DNA of 64,000 nucleotides from positions 124,001 through 188,000 of the forward strand of contig NZ_PTIR01000004.1 in the NCBI RefSeq assembly GCF_002934455.1, written 5' to 3'. The translations under genes and the position numbers were made by a program. This DNA comes from Trinickia symbiotica. GTDB lineage: Bacteria; Pseudomonadota; Gammaproteobacteria; Burkholderiales; Burkholderiaceae. The notes beneath the pieces were generated by a model. The model had not been told where the DNA came from. It worked only from the letters and a program-made list of their open reading frames with translations, and ran no database searches. Shown piece by piece: positions 1 through 8,563 of this stretch (the first letter of the stretch is position 1; every line of letters begins with the position of its first letter).

Positions 1-418
1 CGCCGTCGAGCCAGCGCGCCGGCAGGTAACCGAGCCCCGGCCCCTTCTCCGGGCTGCTCGTTTGCAGCGTATTGCGCACGAGCCAGGCCACGTCGATGGC
101 GCTGCGGGCCGGCTCCGCGCGCGTCTCCTGCCGGCGCCGCGCATCGGGCGCGCCGATGGCCGAGCGCTCGCGCACGTAAAAGCCCGAGCCTCGCCGCGAT
201 TCGATATAGCCCTGCGCGACGAGCCGTTCGTACGCCTCCACGACGGTAAACCGCGAGACGCCCTTGTCCTGCGCGAGCTTGCGGATCGACGGCATGCGCA
301 TGCCGGGCCTGAACACGCGCTCGTCGATGCGGCGGCGGGCCCATTGGACGAGCTGATCGACGAGCGTGAGCGACGCGGCGCCGTGCGGAGCGGGAATCAG
401 ATCGAGGGGAACGGACAT
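1..418 (-). CDS. MocR/PdxR-type GntR-family regulator, N-terminal part
   Basis: This gene runs off the left edge, so only about 139 N-terminal residues are visible. Reading leftwards from the ATG at 418, residues about 20-85 form a GntR-type winged helix (motifs MRMPSIRKLAQDKGVSRFTV and YERLVAQGYIESRRGSGFYV). A linker leading towards an aminotransferase-like domain follows, which is the MocR arrangement, although that domain lies outside the window. It diverges from the EamA-aminotransferase-RidA-PhzF operon, with about 127 bp between the two starts. MocR proteins typically sense an amino compound or PLP and control a neighbouring gene, so this is probably the local regulator. The family is secure. 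The effector and the MocR subtype are inferred. Confidence 0.85.
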   Translation of the reverse strand, partial: MSVPLDLIPAPHGAASLTLVDQLVQWARRRIDERVFRPGMRMPSIRKLAQDKGVSRFTVVEAYERLVAQGYIESRRGSGFYVRERSAIGAPDARRRQETRAEPARSAIDVAWLVRNTLQTSSPEKGPGLGYLPARWLDG

Positions 419-545
419 GGCGGCACCATGAACTGTACAGAAAAGTATCGCTGCAATTGTACCGTTACTGTGCTGGCGCGGGCGATTAAAGTGGACGCTG
501 CTTCTTCCTTTCAACCTCTTTCCAACAGCAACGGTCCGGACTTTC

Positions 546-1472
546 ATGAGGATGAATTCGCGCGAATCGCAAGGCATGCTGCTCGGTCTCGTCGGCGTGA
601 TCGTCTTCAGCCTGACGCTGCCGATGACGCGCATCGTGGTGCAGGAGTTCCATCCATTGCTCAACGGTCTTGGCCGGGCGCTCGCCGCGTCACTGCCGGC
701 GGGCGCGCTGCTCGCCTGGCGACGCGAGCCATGGCCGACGCGCGCGCAATTGAAGGGCCTTTTCGTCGTCGCGCTGGGTTGCATCGTTGCGTTTCCCGTC
801 TTTTCGGCTTGGGCGATGAAGACCGTCCCGTCGTCACACGGCGCGCTCGTGGTCGGACTGCAGCCGATCTTCGTCGCGCTTTACGCGGCCTGGCTCTCGC
901 ACGAGCGGCCATCGCCGGCTTTCTGGGCGAGCGCGGTGGTGGGCAGCGCACTCGTCGTCGCCTACGCGCTTCACGCCGGCGGCGGCGCGCTCGCCCCGGG
1001 TGATGCGCTGATGCTCGCGGCGGTGGCGGTCGGCGCACTCGGTTATGCCGAGGGCGCGCGCCTCGCGCGTCAACTGGGCGGATGGCAGGTGATCTGCTGG
1101 GCGCTCGTCGTCGCCGCGCCGTTTCTCGTCGTGCCGGTCGGCTGGCTCGGCTGGGAGCAGCATGTTCATCACCCCGGTCCGGTCGCGCTCAAAACCTGGC
1201 TTGCGTTCGGCTATGTCGCCCTTTTCTCGCAGTTCATCGGCTTTTTCGCCTGGTATGCGGGCCTCGCGATGGGCGGCACGGCACGCGTCGGCCAAGTGCA
1301 GCTGTTGCAGATCTTTTTCACGATCGCCTTCGCAACGCTCTTTTTCGGCGAGTCGGTCGCGCCGTCCACGTGGCTTTTCGCCGCCGCGGTGATCGCGACC
1401 GTACTCATCGGCCGAAAGGCGGCCGTCCGCACGGCAAGCCCGGCTCGCCCGGGCCTGCGACTGGAGCGATAA
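546..1472 (+). CDS. EamA/DMT-superfamily transporter
   Basis: A 308-residue, very hydrophobic protein with about ten predicted membrane segments arranged as two EamA repeats (about residues 10-140 and 150-290). This is the usual size for drug/metabolite transporters, and proteins of this kind commonly export amino acids or other small metabolites across the inner membrane. An ATG at 546 and another six bases later are both possible starts; neither has a strong ribosome-binding site. It is the first gene after the divergent MocR regulator and is followed 82 bp later by an aminotransferase. The context suggests a substrate related to the amino compound handled by that enzyme, but the sequence does not reveal it. 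Confidence 0.88.
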   Translation: MRMNSRESQGMLLGLVGVIVFSLTLPMTRIVVQEFHPLLNGLGRALAASLPAGALLAWRREPWPTRAQLKGLFVVALGCIVAFPVFSAWAMKTVPSSHGALVVGLQPIFVALYAAWLSHERPSPAFWASAVVGSALVVAYALHAGGGALAPGDALMLAAVAVGALGYAEGARLARQLGGWQVICWALVVAAPFLVVPVGWLGWEQHVHHPGPVALKTWLAFGYVALFSQFIGFFAWYAGLAMGGTARVGQVQLLQIFFTIAFATLFFGESVAPSTWLFAAAVIATVLIGRKAAVRTASPARPGLRLER

Positions 1473-1554
1473 TCGCGGCTTTCGCCAAGCAACGCAGCGG
1501 GCCGCTCGCCGATGCGCTTGCCGCCGCTTCCCCAACCGCTATAAGGAGACTTTC

Positions 1555-2751
1555 ATGGATCAAAGCGACTTGCCACACCGCAACTGGCAGCTTTCCGAGC
1601 GCGCCCGCAAGCTGACGAGCTCGGCCATCCGCGAGATCCTGAAAGTTACCGAACGGCCCGAGGTCATTTCGTTCGCGGGCGGCTTGCCCGCGCCGTCCAC
1701 TTTCCCCGCTGAGCGAATCCGCGCGGCCACCGATCGCGTGCTGCGCGAAGCGCCGGCCGCCGCGTTGCAGTACAGCGCCACGGAAGGCTATGCGCCGCTG
1801 CGCGAATGGATCGCCGCACGATGCTCGACGGCAGGCGCGACGATCCGCCCATCGCAGGTGCTGATCACGACGGGCTCTCAGCAGGCGCTCGATTTGATCG
1901 GCAAGGCGCTCATCGATCCGGCAAGCCCCGTGCTCGTCGAGACGCCGACCTATCTCGGCGCGCTTCAGGCGTTTTCGCTCTACGAGCCGCGCTACGTGCA
2001 GGTGCCGACCGATGACGATGGGCTCATTCCCGAGGCGCTGACTTCAGAGCTCGTGAAAGGTGCGCGGTTGCTTTACGCGCAGCCGAACTTCCAGAATCCG
2101 ACGGGCCGCCGGCTCACACTCGAGCGGCGTCTGGCGCTCGCCCAATTCGCGAAGACGAGCGCCTTTCCCGTCGTCGAGGACGATCCGTACGGCGCCCTCG
2201 ACTACGCAGGCAAGCCGCTGCCGACGTTGCTCTCGATGGCGCCCGACCATATCGCCCATTGCGGCACTTTCTCGAAGATTTTGGCTCCAGGGCTCCGGCT
2301 CGGCTACATCGTCGCGCCCGAGGAGCTCCACTACAAACTCGTGCAGGCCAAGCAGGCGACCGATCTGCATACGCCGAGCCTCACGCAGCGCATCGTCCAC
2401 GAAGTGATCAAGGACGGCTTCCTCGACGAGCAAGTGCCCGCCATTCGCGCGCTCTATGCGAGCCAGTGCGAGGCCATGCTCGACGCGCTGGCGCGCCATA
2501 TGCCCCAGGGGGTGAGCTGGAATCGGCCCGAGGGCGGCATGTTTCTCTGGGTCACGTTGCCGGCAGGCATGGACACGATGCAGTTGCTCGAAGCCGCCAT
2601 CGCGCATGATGTGGCCTTCGTGCCCGGCGCACCGTTTTTCGCGAATGAAGCCGCATCGAATACGTTGCGCCTCTCGTTCGTGACGGTTCCGCCCGCACGC
2701 ATCGACGAAGGCATCGCTCGCCTTGCCGCGTTGACTCGCGAACGCCTCTGA
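1555..2751 (+). CDS. PLP-dependent aminotransferase, class I/II (LysN/MocR-like fold)
   Basis: A 398-residue fold-type I aminotransferase. The early motif ISFAGGLPAPSTFP and the sequence LQYSATEGYAPLREWI are typical of the 2-aminoadipate/LysN-like group. The PLP-binding lysine is K241 in the motif GTFSKILAPGLRLGY. The length is normal for the family. The start is well supported by AAGGAG about eight bases upstream. It would transfer the amino group of an amino acid to a 2-oxo acid in the cytoplasm. Its neighbours RidA, which clears reactive imines, and PhzF fit an amino-acid catabolic or modification pathway. The exact substrate cannot be read from the sequence. Confidence 0.9.
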   Translation: MDQSDLPHRNWQLSERARKLTSSAIREILKVTERPEVISFAGGLPAPSTFPAERIRAATDRVLREAPAAALQYSATEGYAPLREWIAARCSTAGATIRPSQVLITTGSQQALDLIGKALIDPASPVLVETPTYLGALQAFSLYEPRYVQVPTDDDGLIPEALTSELVKGARLLYAQPNFQNPTGRRLTLERRLALAQFAKTSAFPVVEDDPYGALDYAGKPLPTLLSMAPDHIAHCGTFSKILAPGLRLGYIVAPEELHYKLVQAKQATDLHTPSLTQRIVHEVIKDGFLDEQVPAIRALYASQCEAMLDALARHMPQGVSWNRPEGGMFLWVTLPAGMDTMQLLEAAIAHDVAFVPGAPFFANEAASNTLRLSFVTVPPARIDEGIARLAALTRERL

Positions 2752-2855
2752 TCGGCGGCGCAACGGCGGCTTTCTCGCTCAGGGCTCCGGTCCGCGCGAA
2801 GGCCGCCGAGGCGCTTTGCCGGTTGTTCAATTCAATGAATTTTCAAGGACATCTC

Positions 2856-3320
2856 ATGGCTCAGCAAAACGTGTACGACAAGCTCAAGTCGCTCGGCATC
2901 GAGCTGCCCACGGCACTTACGCCGGCCGCCGCCTATGTCATGTGCGCGCAAACTGGCAACACCGTGTACGTGTCCGGCCACATCGCCAGGAAGGACGGCA
3001 AGCCGTGGGTGGGCAAGCTCGGTTCGACGATGACGACGGAAGAGGGCCAAAAGGCCGCCCGCGCGATCGCGATCGATTTGCTTGCCACGCTCCACGCATT
3101 CACGGGCGATCTCAATCGCGTGAAGCGGATCGTCAAGGTCATGAGCCTCGTCAATTCGACGCTCGAGTTCACCGAGCAGCACATCGTGACGAACGGCGCG
3201 TCGGAATTCTTCGTCGACGTCTTCGGCGAAGCCGGCAAGCACGCACGTTCGGCTTTCGGCGTCGCGCAAATCCCGACCGGCGCCTGCGTCGAAATCGAGC
3301 TCATCGCCGAAGTGGCATAA
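2856..3320 (+). CDS. RidA family protein (imine/enamine deaminase-like)
   Basis: A 154-residue protein of the RidA/YjgF/Rid superfamily. The C-terminal block HARSAFGVAQIPTGACVEIE holds the conserved arginine and the acidic residue of the Rid active site. The ATG at 2856 is preferred because AAGGAC lies just upstream; an in-frame start at 2823 would add eleven residues. The protein is slightly longer than E. coli RidA (128 aa) and resembles the longer Rid subgroups of about 150 residues. RidA proteins hydrolyse 2-imino acids released by PLP enzymes, which fits its place behind the aminotransferase. PhzF follows after only 12 bp, so the genes are very likely co-transcribed. Confidence 0.9.
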   Translation: MAQQNVYDKLKSLGIELPTALTPAAAYVMCAQTGNTVYVSGHIARKDGKPWVGKLGSTMTTEEGQKAARAIAIDLLATLHAFTGDLNRVKRIVKVMSLVNSTLEFTEQHIVTNGASEFFVDVFGEAGKHARSAFGVAQIPTGACVEIELIAEVA

Positions 3321-3332
3321 GGGAGAGGCTGG

Positions 3333-4220
3333 ATGCCTTCACGCCAGGTTCGCTTCAAGCAGGTCGACGTGTTTTCAGCGGCGCCCTTCAAGGGCAATCC
3401 GCTGGCGGTCGTTTTCGATGCCGACGGGCTCGACACCGATCAGATGCGGGCGATCGCACGATGGACGAATCTCTCGGAGACCACGTTCATCTGCAAGCCG
3501 ACCGACCCGTCGGCCGATTACCTCGTGCGTATCTTCACGCCGGTCCATGAACTGCCGTTCGCGGGGCATCCGACCCTCGGCACGGCGCACGCGCTCGTTG
3601 ATAGTGGCTACCGCCCCAAAACGGCGGGCCGTCTCGTGCAGCAGTGCGGCGTCGGCCTCGTGGAAATCGAGGAGCGCGCAGCGGGCGTGCGAGCGTTCAG
3701 CGCTCCGCCGGCCCGGCTCACGCCTTTGGCCGAAGCCGATTGGGCCGCATTGAGGGAAGCGCTGGGTACGGAGACGATCGATTTCCACCACATTGCACCA
3801 ACGTCCGTCGACAATGGCGTGCACTGGCTCATGGTCGGCATCGATTCGCCGGAAACGTGCGTCGCGCTCGCTCCCGATGCCGGCGCGCTCGCCCGCATCG
3901 CCGAGCGCACCGGCACCAGCGGGGTCGCCCTATACGCCTCCCACGGCGACGGCGGGCCCGCGACGCTCGAGGTGCGCTGCATCGTCGTCGAAGGCAACCT
4001 CTCCATCTATGAAGATCCTGTGACGGGAAGCGCCAACGCGGGGCTCGCGAGCCTTTTCGCCGCTCACGGGCGCCGCCACGGCGAGCGCTATACGGTGCGG
4101 CAGGGCACCGCGCTCGGACGCGACGGTCGTGTCTTCGTCGAATACGACGACACACGCGGCAAAATCTGGATCGGCGGGGCCGCAGCGACGATCGTCGACG
4201 GTACGATCCAGCTGCCCTGA
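3333..4220 (+). CDS. PhzF family isomerase/epimerase-like protein
   Basis: A 295-residue protein of the PhzF family, in the diaminopimelate-epimerase fold group. The N-terminal motif VDVFSAAPFKGNPLAVVF, the segment NLSETTF containing the catalytic-type glutamate, and the sequences GHPTLGTAHAL and VTGSANAGLA are all family hallmarks. The start follows GGGAGAGG, and the gene begins 12 bp after ridA. Biochemically known members isomerise 2,3-dihydro-3-hydroxyanthranilate, but most bacterial copies have no known substrate, and no phenazine genes are seen here. It is the last gene of the EamA-aminotransferase-RidA-PhzF operon. The family is certain; the reaction is unknown. Confidence 0.9.
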   Translation: MPSRQVRFKQVDVFSAAPFKGNPLAVVFDADGLDTDQMRAIARWTNLSETTFICKPTDPSADYLVRIFTPVHELPFAGHPTLGTAHALVDSGYRPKTAGRLVQQCGVGLVEIEERAAGVRAFSAPPARLTPLAEADWAALREALGTETIDFHHIAPTSVDNGVHWLMVGIDSPETCVALAPDAGALARIAERTGTSGVALYASHGDGGPATLEVRCIVVEGNLSIYEDPVTGSANAGLASLFAAHGRRHGERYTVRQGTALGRDGRVFVEYDDTRGKIWIGGAAATIVDGTIQLP

Positions 4221-4551
4221 ATCGGGCGTCTCCTCTACTCGGCCCGTACCGCCGGCTCCGCTCCAATGCGGCCCCCGCCGCGCCCCCGGCGGTCCTTCTT
4301 CACAATCACGAGTTGCCACGGCGCCGAGGAATTGCTCTTCAGCGCCGGTGCGCCGCTGCCCAACGTTGAGGCAGTGCCGCCCCGAAGCAGGCGCTGCCGG
4401 GCATGAGCCGGACAAAAAGCGCGTTCCATGAGCAAAAACGCCTCCGGCGCCGGAAACGTGCCCGCCATTGCACACGTTTACCCGATTAAGTCAGGCTATC
4501 TAAATTGCTGACCATTCAGTAATATCCTTCTGAAGACTGCCTGCTCCAAAC
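4221..4551. other. Intergenic region without a convincing gene
   Basis: About 330 bp between phzF and the hairpin array. A 77-codon open frame on the minus strand (4235-4468) lacks a ribosome-binding site and resembles nothing I can defend. The segment around 4485-4530 is more AT-rich than its surroundings and could hold a promoter for the array or for the GGDEF/EAL gene. I cannot assign -35/-10 hexamers with confidence. Confidence 0.4.
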
Positions 4552-4687
4552 GGGGACTTTCTCCGGGAACCCCCGAGAGGACTTCTTTGAAAAGCCCCGA
4601 TAGGATGCTCGAGTCGGGGAGCCCCCGCGAGGACTTCATCAGGGAGCCTACGAAAAGGTGCTCCGTCCGGGGCTCGCGCGGTGAGCC
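4552..4687 (+). repeat. Tandem array of five imperfect 24-28 bp hairpin units
   Basis: Five units follow each other without gaps: 4552-4574, 4575-4598, 4599-4626, 4627-4651 and 4652-4675. Each has the form GG-A/T-CTTC or GCTC, a 3-8 base loop, then GGGAGC or GAAAAGC and CC, so each can fold into a small stem-loop. The core GAGGACTTC appears exactly in units 2 and 4. The spacing of the GGA core is 25, 24, 28 and 26 bp. A further stem, GGCTC/GAGCC, closes at 4671-4687. The array lies 130-270 bp upstream of the GGDEF/EAL gene. It resembles short-hairpin repeat RNAs known from betaproteobacteria, but I could not verify membership of any family. Confidence 0.6.
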
Positions 4688-4819
4688 GGCGACTGTGGAT
4701 GTCTTTCACGGGGCGCCGCGATCAGCCACGCAGATGCTCGCCATGCAGCCAATGAATGAATCTGCCATGCTAGTAGGACACCCGCTCTCGCTCTCGCCGC
4801 TTGCCAGGCCCCGGCCCCG

Positions 4820-7177
4820 ATGAACTTTTCCCGGTCCCATTCCGCCCGTGACGCGCGCACAAGGCACGACCCGGTCGGCTCGCGACGCCGTGCGCTCGTC
4901 GCGATCCCGGTGCTCGGCCTGCTCGTGCTCGTGCTGCTATGGACCGTCATCTCGGCGCGCCTTTCAGTGGAGCGCGAGTCGACCTACCGGGAAGCGGCCG
5001 CTTCAGCTGCCATTCTCTCCGCCGCGCTGGAGCAGCACACGATCAAGGCGATCCATCAGGTCGACCAGATCACGCGGTTCGTCAAATTCGAGTTCGAGAA
5101 AAATCCCGAGCACTTCGACCTGCGCAGCACGGTCGAAAAAGGAGTCGTCCAGAGCGATACGCTCGTCCAAGTCTCGATCATCAATGAGCACGGCACGCTC
5201 GTTGCGTCGACGGCCGAGGTGAATCCGGCGCCGATCGACCTCTCCGATCGCGAGCATTTCAAGGTGCACGAGCACGAAAACGACGACCAGCTCTATATCA
5301 GCACGCCCGTTCTCGGCCGCGTCTCCCATCAATGGACGCTGCAGATGACGCGCCGCCTTAACCACCTGGACGGCTCGTTCGCCGGGGTCGTCGTCGTATC
5401 GGAAAATCCGGGGTATTTCACGAGCGACTTCTACAACAACGCGGCAATCGGCAAGGACGGCGTGATCGCCGTGGTGGCCGACAGCGGAGCCGTGCTCGCG
5501 CGCCGCACCGGCGCCGCGCGATCGGCCACCGCGTTTTCGGCAACGGGCGTCTATCCGATCTCCGAGCACGTCTCGGGCACACAGGTCGACCCGATCGACC
5601 GCATCAAGCGCATCGTGTCGTATCGACATATCGACGGCTATCCGATGGGCGTGCTCGTCGGGCTCTCCCAAGCGGAAGAGTTCGCCGACTACCATCACAC
5701 GCGCAACGTCTATCTGCTGATGGCCGGTTTCATCTCGCTCGCGATGCTGGGGTTCTTCGCCGTCGCGACAGGGCTCATCGGCAAACTGCTCGGCCGCGAG
5801 CGGGAGATGACGCATCTCGTCGAATACGATCTGCTGACAGGCCTGCGCAACCGCTACGCCACGCTGCAGAGTCTGCGCCACGACGTAGGCGATCCCGCCA
5901 ACGTCGGCCGGCTCGCGATCCTCTTCATCGATCTCGACAACTTCAAAACGGTCAACGACACGCTCGGCCACAACGCGGGCGACATCGTGTTGCAGATGAC
6001 GGCCTCGCGGCTAGCCGATACGGTCGGGAACGCGGGCGTGCTGTCGCGCATCGGCGGCGACGAGTTCGTCGTCGTGCTGAAGGGCGGCGACGTCGAGCGG
6101 CAAGCCGTTCAGCTCGCCGAAAGCATGCGCGACGTGTTCGAACAACCGTTCGATGTCCGCGGCACTTCGTTCGTGTTGCATGCGAGCATCGGCATCGCAC
6201 TTTATTCGGTCGCGAGCGAAAGCGAGATCGATCTGCTCAAAAAAGCCGATCTCGCGATGTACAGCGCCAAGGACGCAGGCAAGAACTGCTATCAGTTCTA
6301 CTCGCCGCACTTGTCGCACCGGGCCGATCACTTGATGCAGTGGGAGCAGCAGCTTCGCGTCGCGCTCACGGAACGCCAGCTCTTCCTCGTCTATCAGCCG
6401 AAGATCGATCTTGCGCGGCGGTGTATCACGGGCTTCGAAGCGCTCGCGCGCTGGAATCATCCGCAGCAAGGCGTGATCTCGGCGAGCGAGTTCATTCCCG
6501 TGGCCGAATCGACCGGCCTTATCGTGCCGATTGGCGATTTCGTCATCGCCGAGGCCTGCAGGCAGCTGGCAGCGTGGCAAAGTCAGGGGCACGAGACGCT
6601 GACGCTCGCCGTCAACATTTCCGCTGTGCAGTTTTGGCGCGGCGATCTCTACGAGACGATCGCTCGTGCAATCGAAGAAACAGGGATCGCCGCACACCGG
6701 CTCGAGCTCGAGATCACCGAGACCGCCATGATGGAGTACCCCGATCTCGTATCCGAGAAAATCGCGGCGCTCAAAAAACGGCTCGGCGTCAGCATTGCGC
6801 TCGACGATTTCGGCACCGGCTACTCGTCGCTTTCCTACCTGAACCGCTTTTCGGTCGATACGCTCAAAGTCGATCGATCGTTCGTGCAGGCCATTCCTGC
6901 CGATCGCAGCGTTTGCGTGATGGTGTCGGCCATCGTCAACCTTGCGCGCTCGCTCGGGCTCACGGTTGTCGTGGAAGGAACCGAAACCGAAGAGCAGATC
7001 GCGTGGCTGTCCGCGCTCGGTAACATCCAGGCGCAAGGCTTTCTCTTCTCACGCCCAGTCCCGGCCGACGGTATCTCCACGTTGCTCGATCGATTCGGCG
7101 TATGTGGAATGCGTGAGCCGCTTGCTGTCTATGGCAGCGGCAGCAGTCAAAAGAGCACGAGCGGACAGTCCGCTTGA
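4820..7177 (+). CDS. Membrane-bound GGDEF-EAL protein (c-di-GMP turnover)
   Basis: A 785-residue bifunctional-looking c-di-GMP enzyme. A membrane helix at about residues 28-48, a periplasmic Cache-like sensor region (about 55-290) and a second helix (about 298-325) precede a GGDEF domain and an EAL domain. The cyclase motif GGDEF is intact at residues 412-416. No RxxD inhibitory site is present at the usual place just before it. The phosphodiesterase motif EAL is intact at 540-542, with the downstream metal-site motifs VNIS, EITET, DDFGTGYSSLSYL and KVDRSF all present. Either or both activities could therefore be active. The ATG at 4820 has only a weak ribosome-binding site. A tandem hairpin array lies upstream. 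Confidence 0.93.
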   Translation: MNFSRSHSARDARTRHDPVGSRRRALVAIPVLGLLVLVLLWTVISARLSVERESTYREAAASAAILSAALEQHTIKAIHQVDQITRFVKFEFEKNPEHFDLRSTVEKGVVQSDTLVQVSIINEHGTLVASTAEVNPAPIDLSDREHFKVHEHENDDQLYISTPVLGRVSHQWTLQMTRRLNHLDGSFAGVVVVSENPGYFTSDFYNNAAIGKDGVIAVVADSGAVLARRTGAARSATAFSATGVYPISEHVSGTQVDPIDRIKRIVSYRHIDGYPMGVLVGLSQAEEFADYHHTRNVYLLMAGFISLAMLGFFAVATGLIGKLLGREREMTHLVEYDLLTGLRNRYATLQSLRHDVGDPANVGRLAILFIDLDNFKTVNDTLGHNAGDIVLQMTASRLADTVGNAGVLSRIGGDEFVVVLKGGDVERQAVQLAESMRDVFEQPFDVRGTSFVLHASIGIALYSVASESEIDLLKKADLAMYSAKDAGKNCYQFYSPHLSHRADHLMQWEQQLRVALTERQLFLVYQPKIDLARRCITGFEALARWNHPQQGVISASEFIPVAESTGLIVPIGDFVIAEACRQLAAWQSQGHETLTLAVNISAVQFWRGDLYETIARAIEETGIAAHRLELEITETAMMEYPDLVSEKIAALKKRLGVSIALDDFGTGYSSLSYLNRFSVDTLKVDRSFVQAIPADRSVCVMVSAIVNLARSLGLTVVVEGTETEEQIAWLSALGNIQAQGFLFSRPVPADGISTLLDRFGVCGMREPLAVYGSGSSQKSTSGQSA

Positions 7178-7239
7178 AAACATGATCGCGGGGCGCCCGC
7201 GACGAGATGTTCGCCGCGCGCTGCGCGAGGACCGAGCCG

Positions 7240-8508
7240 ATGTCCGAGGAAGCAACAACCGAGACCGAACAGGGCAGCGCCGAACGTCGCGCCGCGGCCA
7301 CGCCCGAGGAAACAACGCCGAGCGCGGCCGTGCAGCCGCGGCGCGAGCCCCGCTGGGCGCTCTTTCGTTCCGTCTTCGCCCTCTCGGCGCTTTCCTGGGG
7401 CGGGATCGCGCTGATCGCACAGCTCGAGCTCCAATATGTCGAGCGGGCACGCCGCCTGACACGCAGCGAATTCTCCGATCTCGTCGCGCTCGCCTGGATG
7501 TCGCCCGGTGCTGTCGGCTGCAATGTCGCCGTGCTCGTCGGTCACGCGCTGGCCGGCGGCGCCGGAGCCTGGATAGCCGGCGCGGCGTCGGTGCTGCCCT
7601 TCTTCTGCGCGATGACCGCGTTTGCCGCCTTCTATCACTCGCCGGTCGTTCGCGCATTCGCGACGCCTGCGCTGATCAATCATTTCGCCGTCGTACTGGG
7701 CACGCTGATCGCCCTGACCTGGTACCGTCAGGTGCGCACGCTCATGCATTCCCGAATCGAATGGATCGCCGCTGTGCTCGCCTCGGCGGTGCTTCTATTC
7801 GCGCAGATAGGCAGCGTGTTCGTGCTGCTGCTCGCCTGCGCCTTCTTTGCCGGCTGGGCGGCGAGCCCCGAGCGCACGGGACGACGGCTGGCGTTCTCGC
7901 TCACGCGTCGAGACAAGCTGCTGCTCGCGGCGCTGACAACATTGATCGCGATATTCGCGCTGCCCCTCCCGGCGCACTATCAGTCGCTCCTGGTGCTGCC
8001 ACGGCTCGCGGGGGCGGCGCTGACGCTCTTCGGCGGCGGGTTCTCCGCGTTGCCGGTGCTGAAGATGCTCTTCGTCGCGCCTGGCGTCGGCGTGACGTTG
8101 CGCGACTTCACGCTCGCGTTTGCGCTCTCGCCTGTATCGCCGGGGCCGCTTCTCAACGTCGTGCCGTTTCTCGGTTACTTGATTCACGGCATGGCGGGGG
8201 CCGCCGCCGCCACGCTGGCGTACTTCGTCCCTTCAGGCGCACTGGTGGTATTCGCACGGCGACACTTGCAGCGGCTGGAGACGAATATTCGCTTTGAGCA
8301 CGGGATGCGCGTGCTGCGGGCCGCGACGACGGCATTTCTCGTCGCCGCCGTCGCGCACGTCTATAGACACGTGCCGTTCACGGGCCCCGCTCTCGGCACC
8401 GCGTTGTTCTCGCTGATCGCGCTTGCCCGGTTCAAGATGCCCGTCTATGCGGTCTATTTGATCGTGGCGATCATCTACACCGCGTCGACAGCGCTCTCGC
8501 CCCGATGA
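7240..8508 (+). CDS. CHR-family (ChrA-like) chromate ion transporter, two-domain
   Basis: A 422-residue inner-membrane protein with two homologous CHR halves. The first half carries GGIALIAQLELQYVERARRL and ALAWMSPGAVGCNVAV. The second carries LFGGGFSALPVLKMLFVAPG and ALSPVSPGPLLNVVPFLGYL. These correspond to the duplicated FGGP and PGP motifs of ChrA-type exporters. The ATG at 7240 is chosen because GCGAGG lies nine bases upstream; an ATG at 7207 is also open. The first half has GGIALIAQ where ChrA usually reads FGGPxAH, so the substrate may not be chromate. The gene starts 62 bp after the GGDEF/EAL gene. Confidence 0.82.
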   Translation: MSEEATTETEQGSAERRAAATPEETTPSAAVQPRREPRWALFRSVFALSALSWGGIALIAQLELQYVERARRLTRSEFSDLVALAWMSPGAVGCNVAVLVGHALAGGAGAWIAGAASVLPFFCAMTAFAAFYHSPVVRAFATPALINHFAVVLGTLIALTWYRQVRTLMHSRIEWIAAVLASAVLLFAQIGSVFVLLLACAFFAGWAASPERTGRRLAFSLTRRDKLLLAALTTLIAIFALPLPAHYQSLLVLPRLAGAALTLFGGGFSALPVLKMLFVAPGVGVTLRDFTLAFALSPVSPGPLLNVVPFLGYLIHGMAGAAAATLAYFVPSGALVVFARRHLQRLETNIRFEHGMRVLRAATTAFLVAAVAHVYRHVPFTGPALGTALFSLIALARFKMPVYAVYLIVAIIYTASTALSPR

Positions 8509-8563
8509 AGCGCGCGCAGACAGAGCTCCCGCAAAGTGAGATGAGCCGACGGATGCCTCGCGA

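Noticed and set aside
4235-4468. 77-codon minus-strand open frame with a stretch vaguely like the SNxxPW motif of nitroreductases
   Set aside because: No ribosome-binding site, no flavin-binding residues, and low-complexity ends; too little to call a gene or pseudogene.
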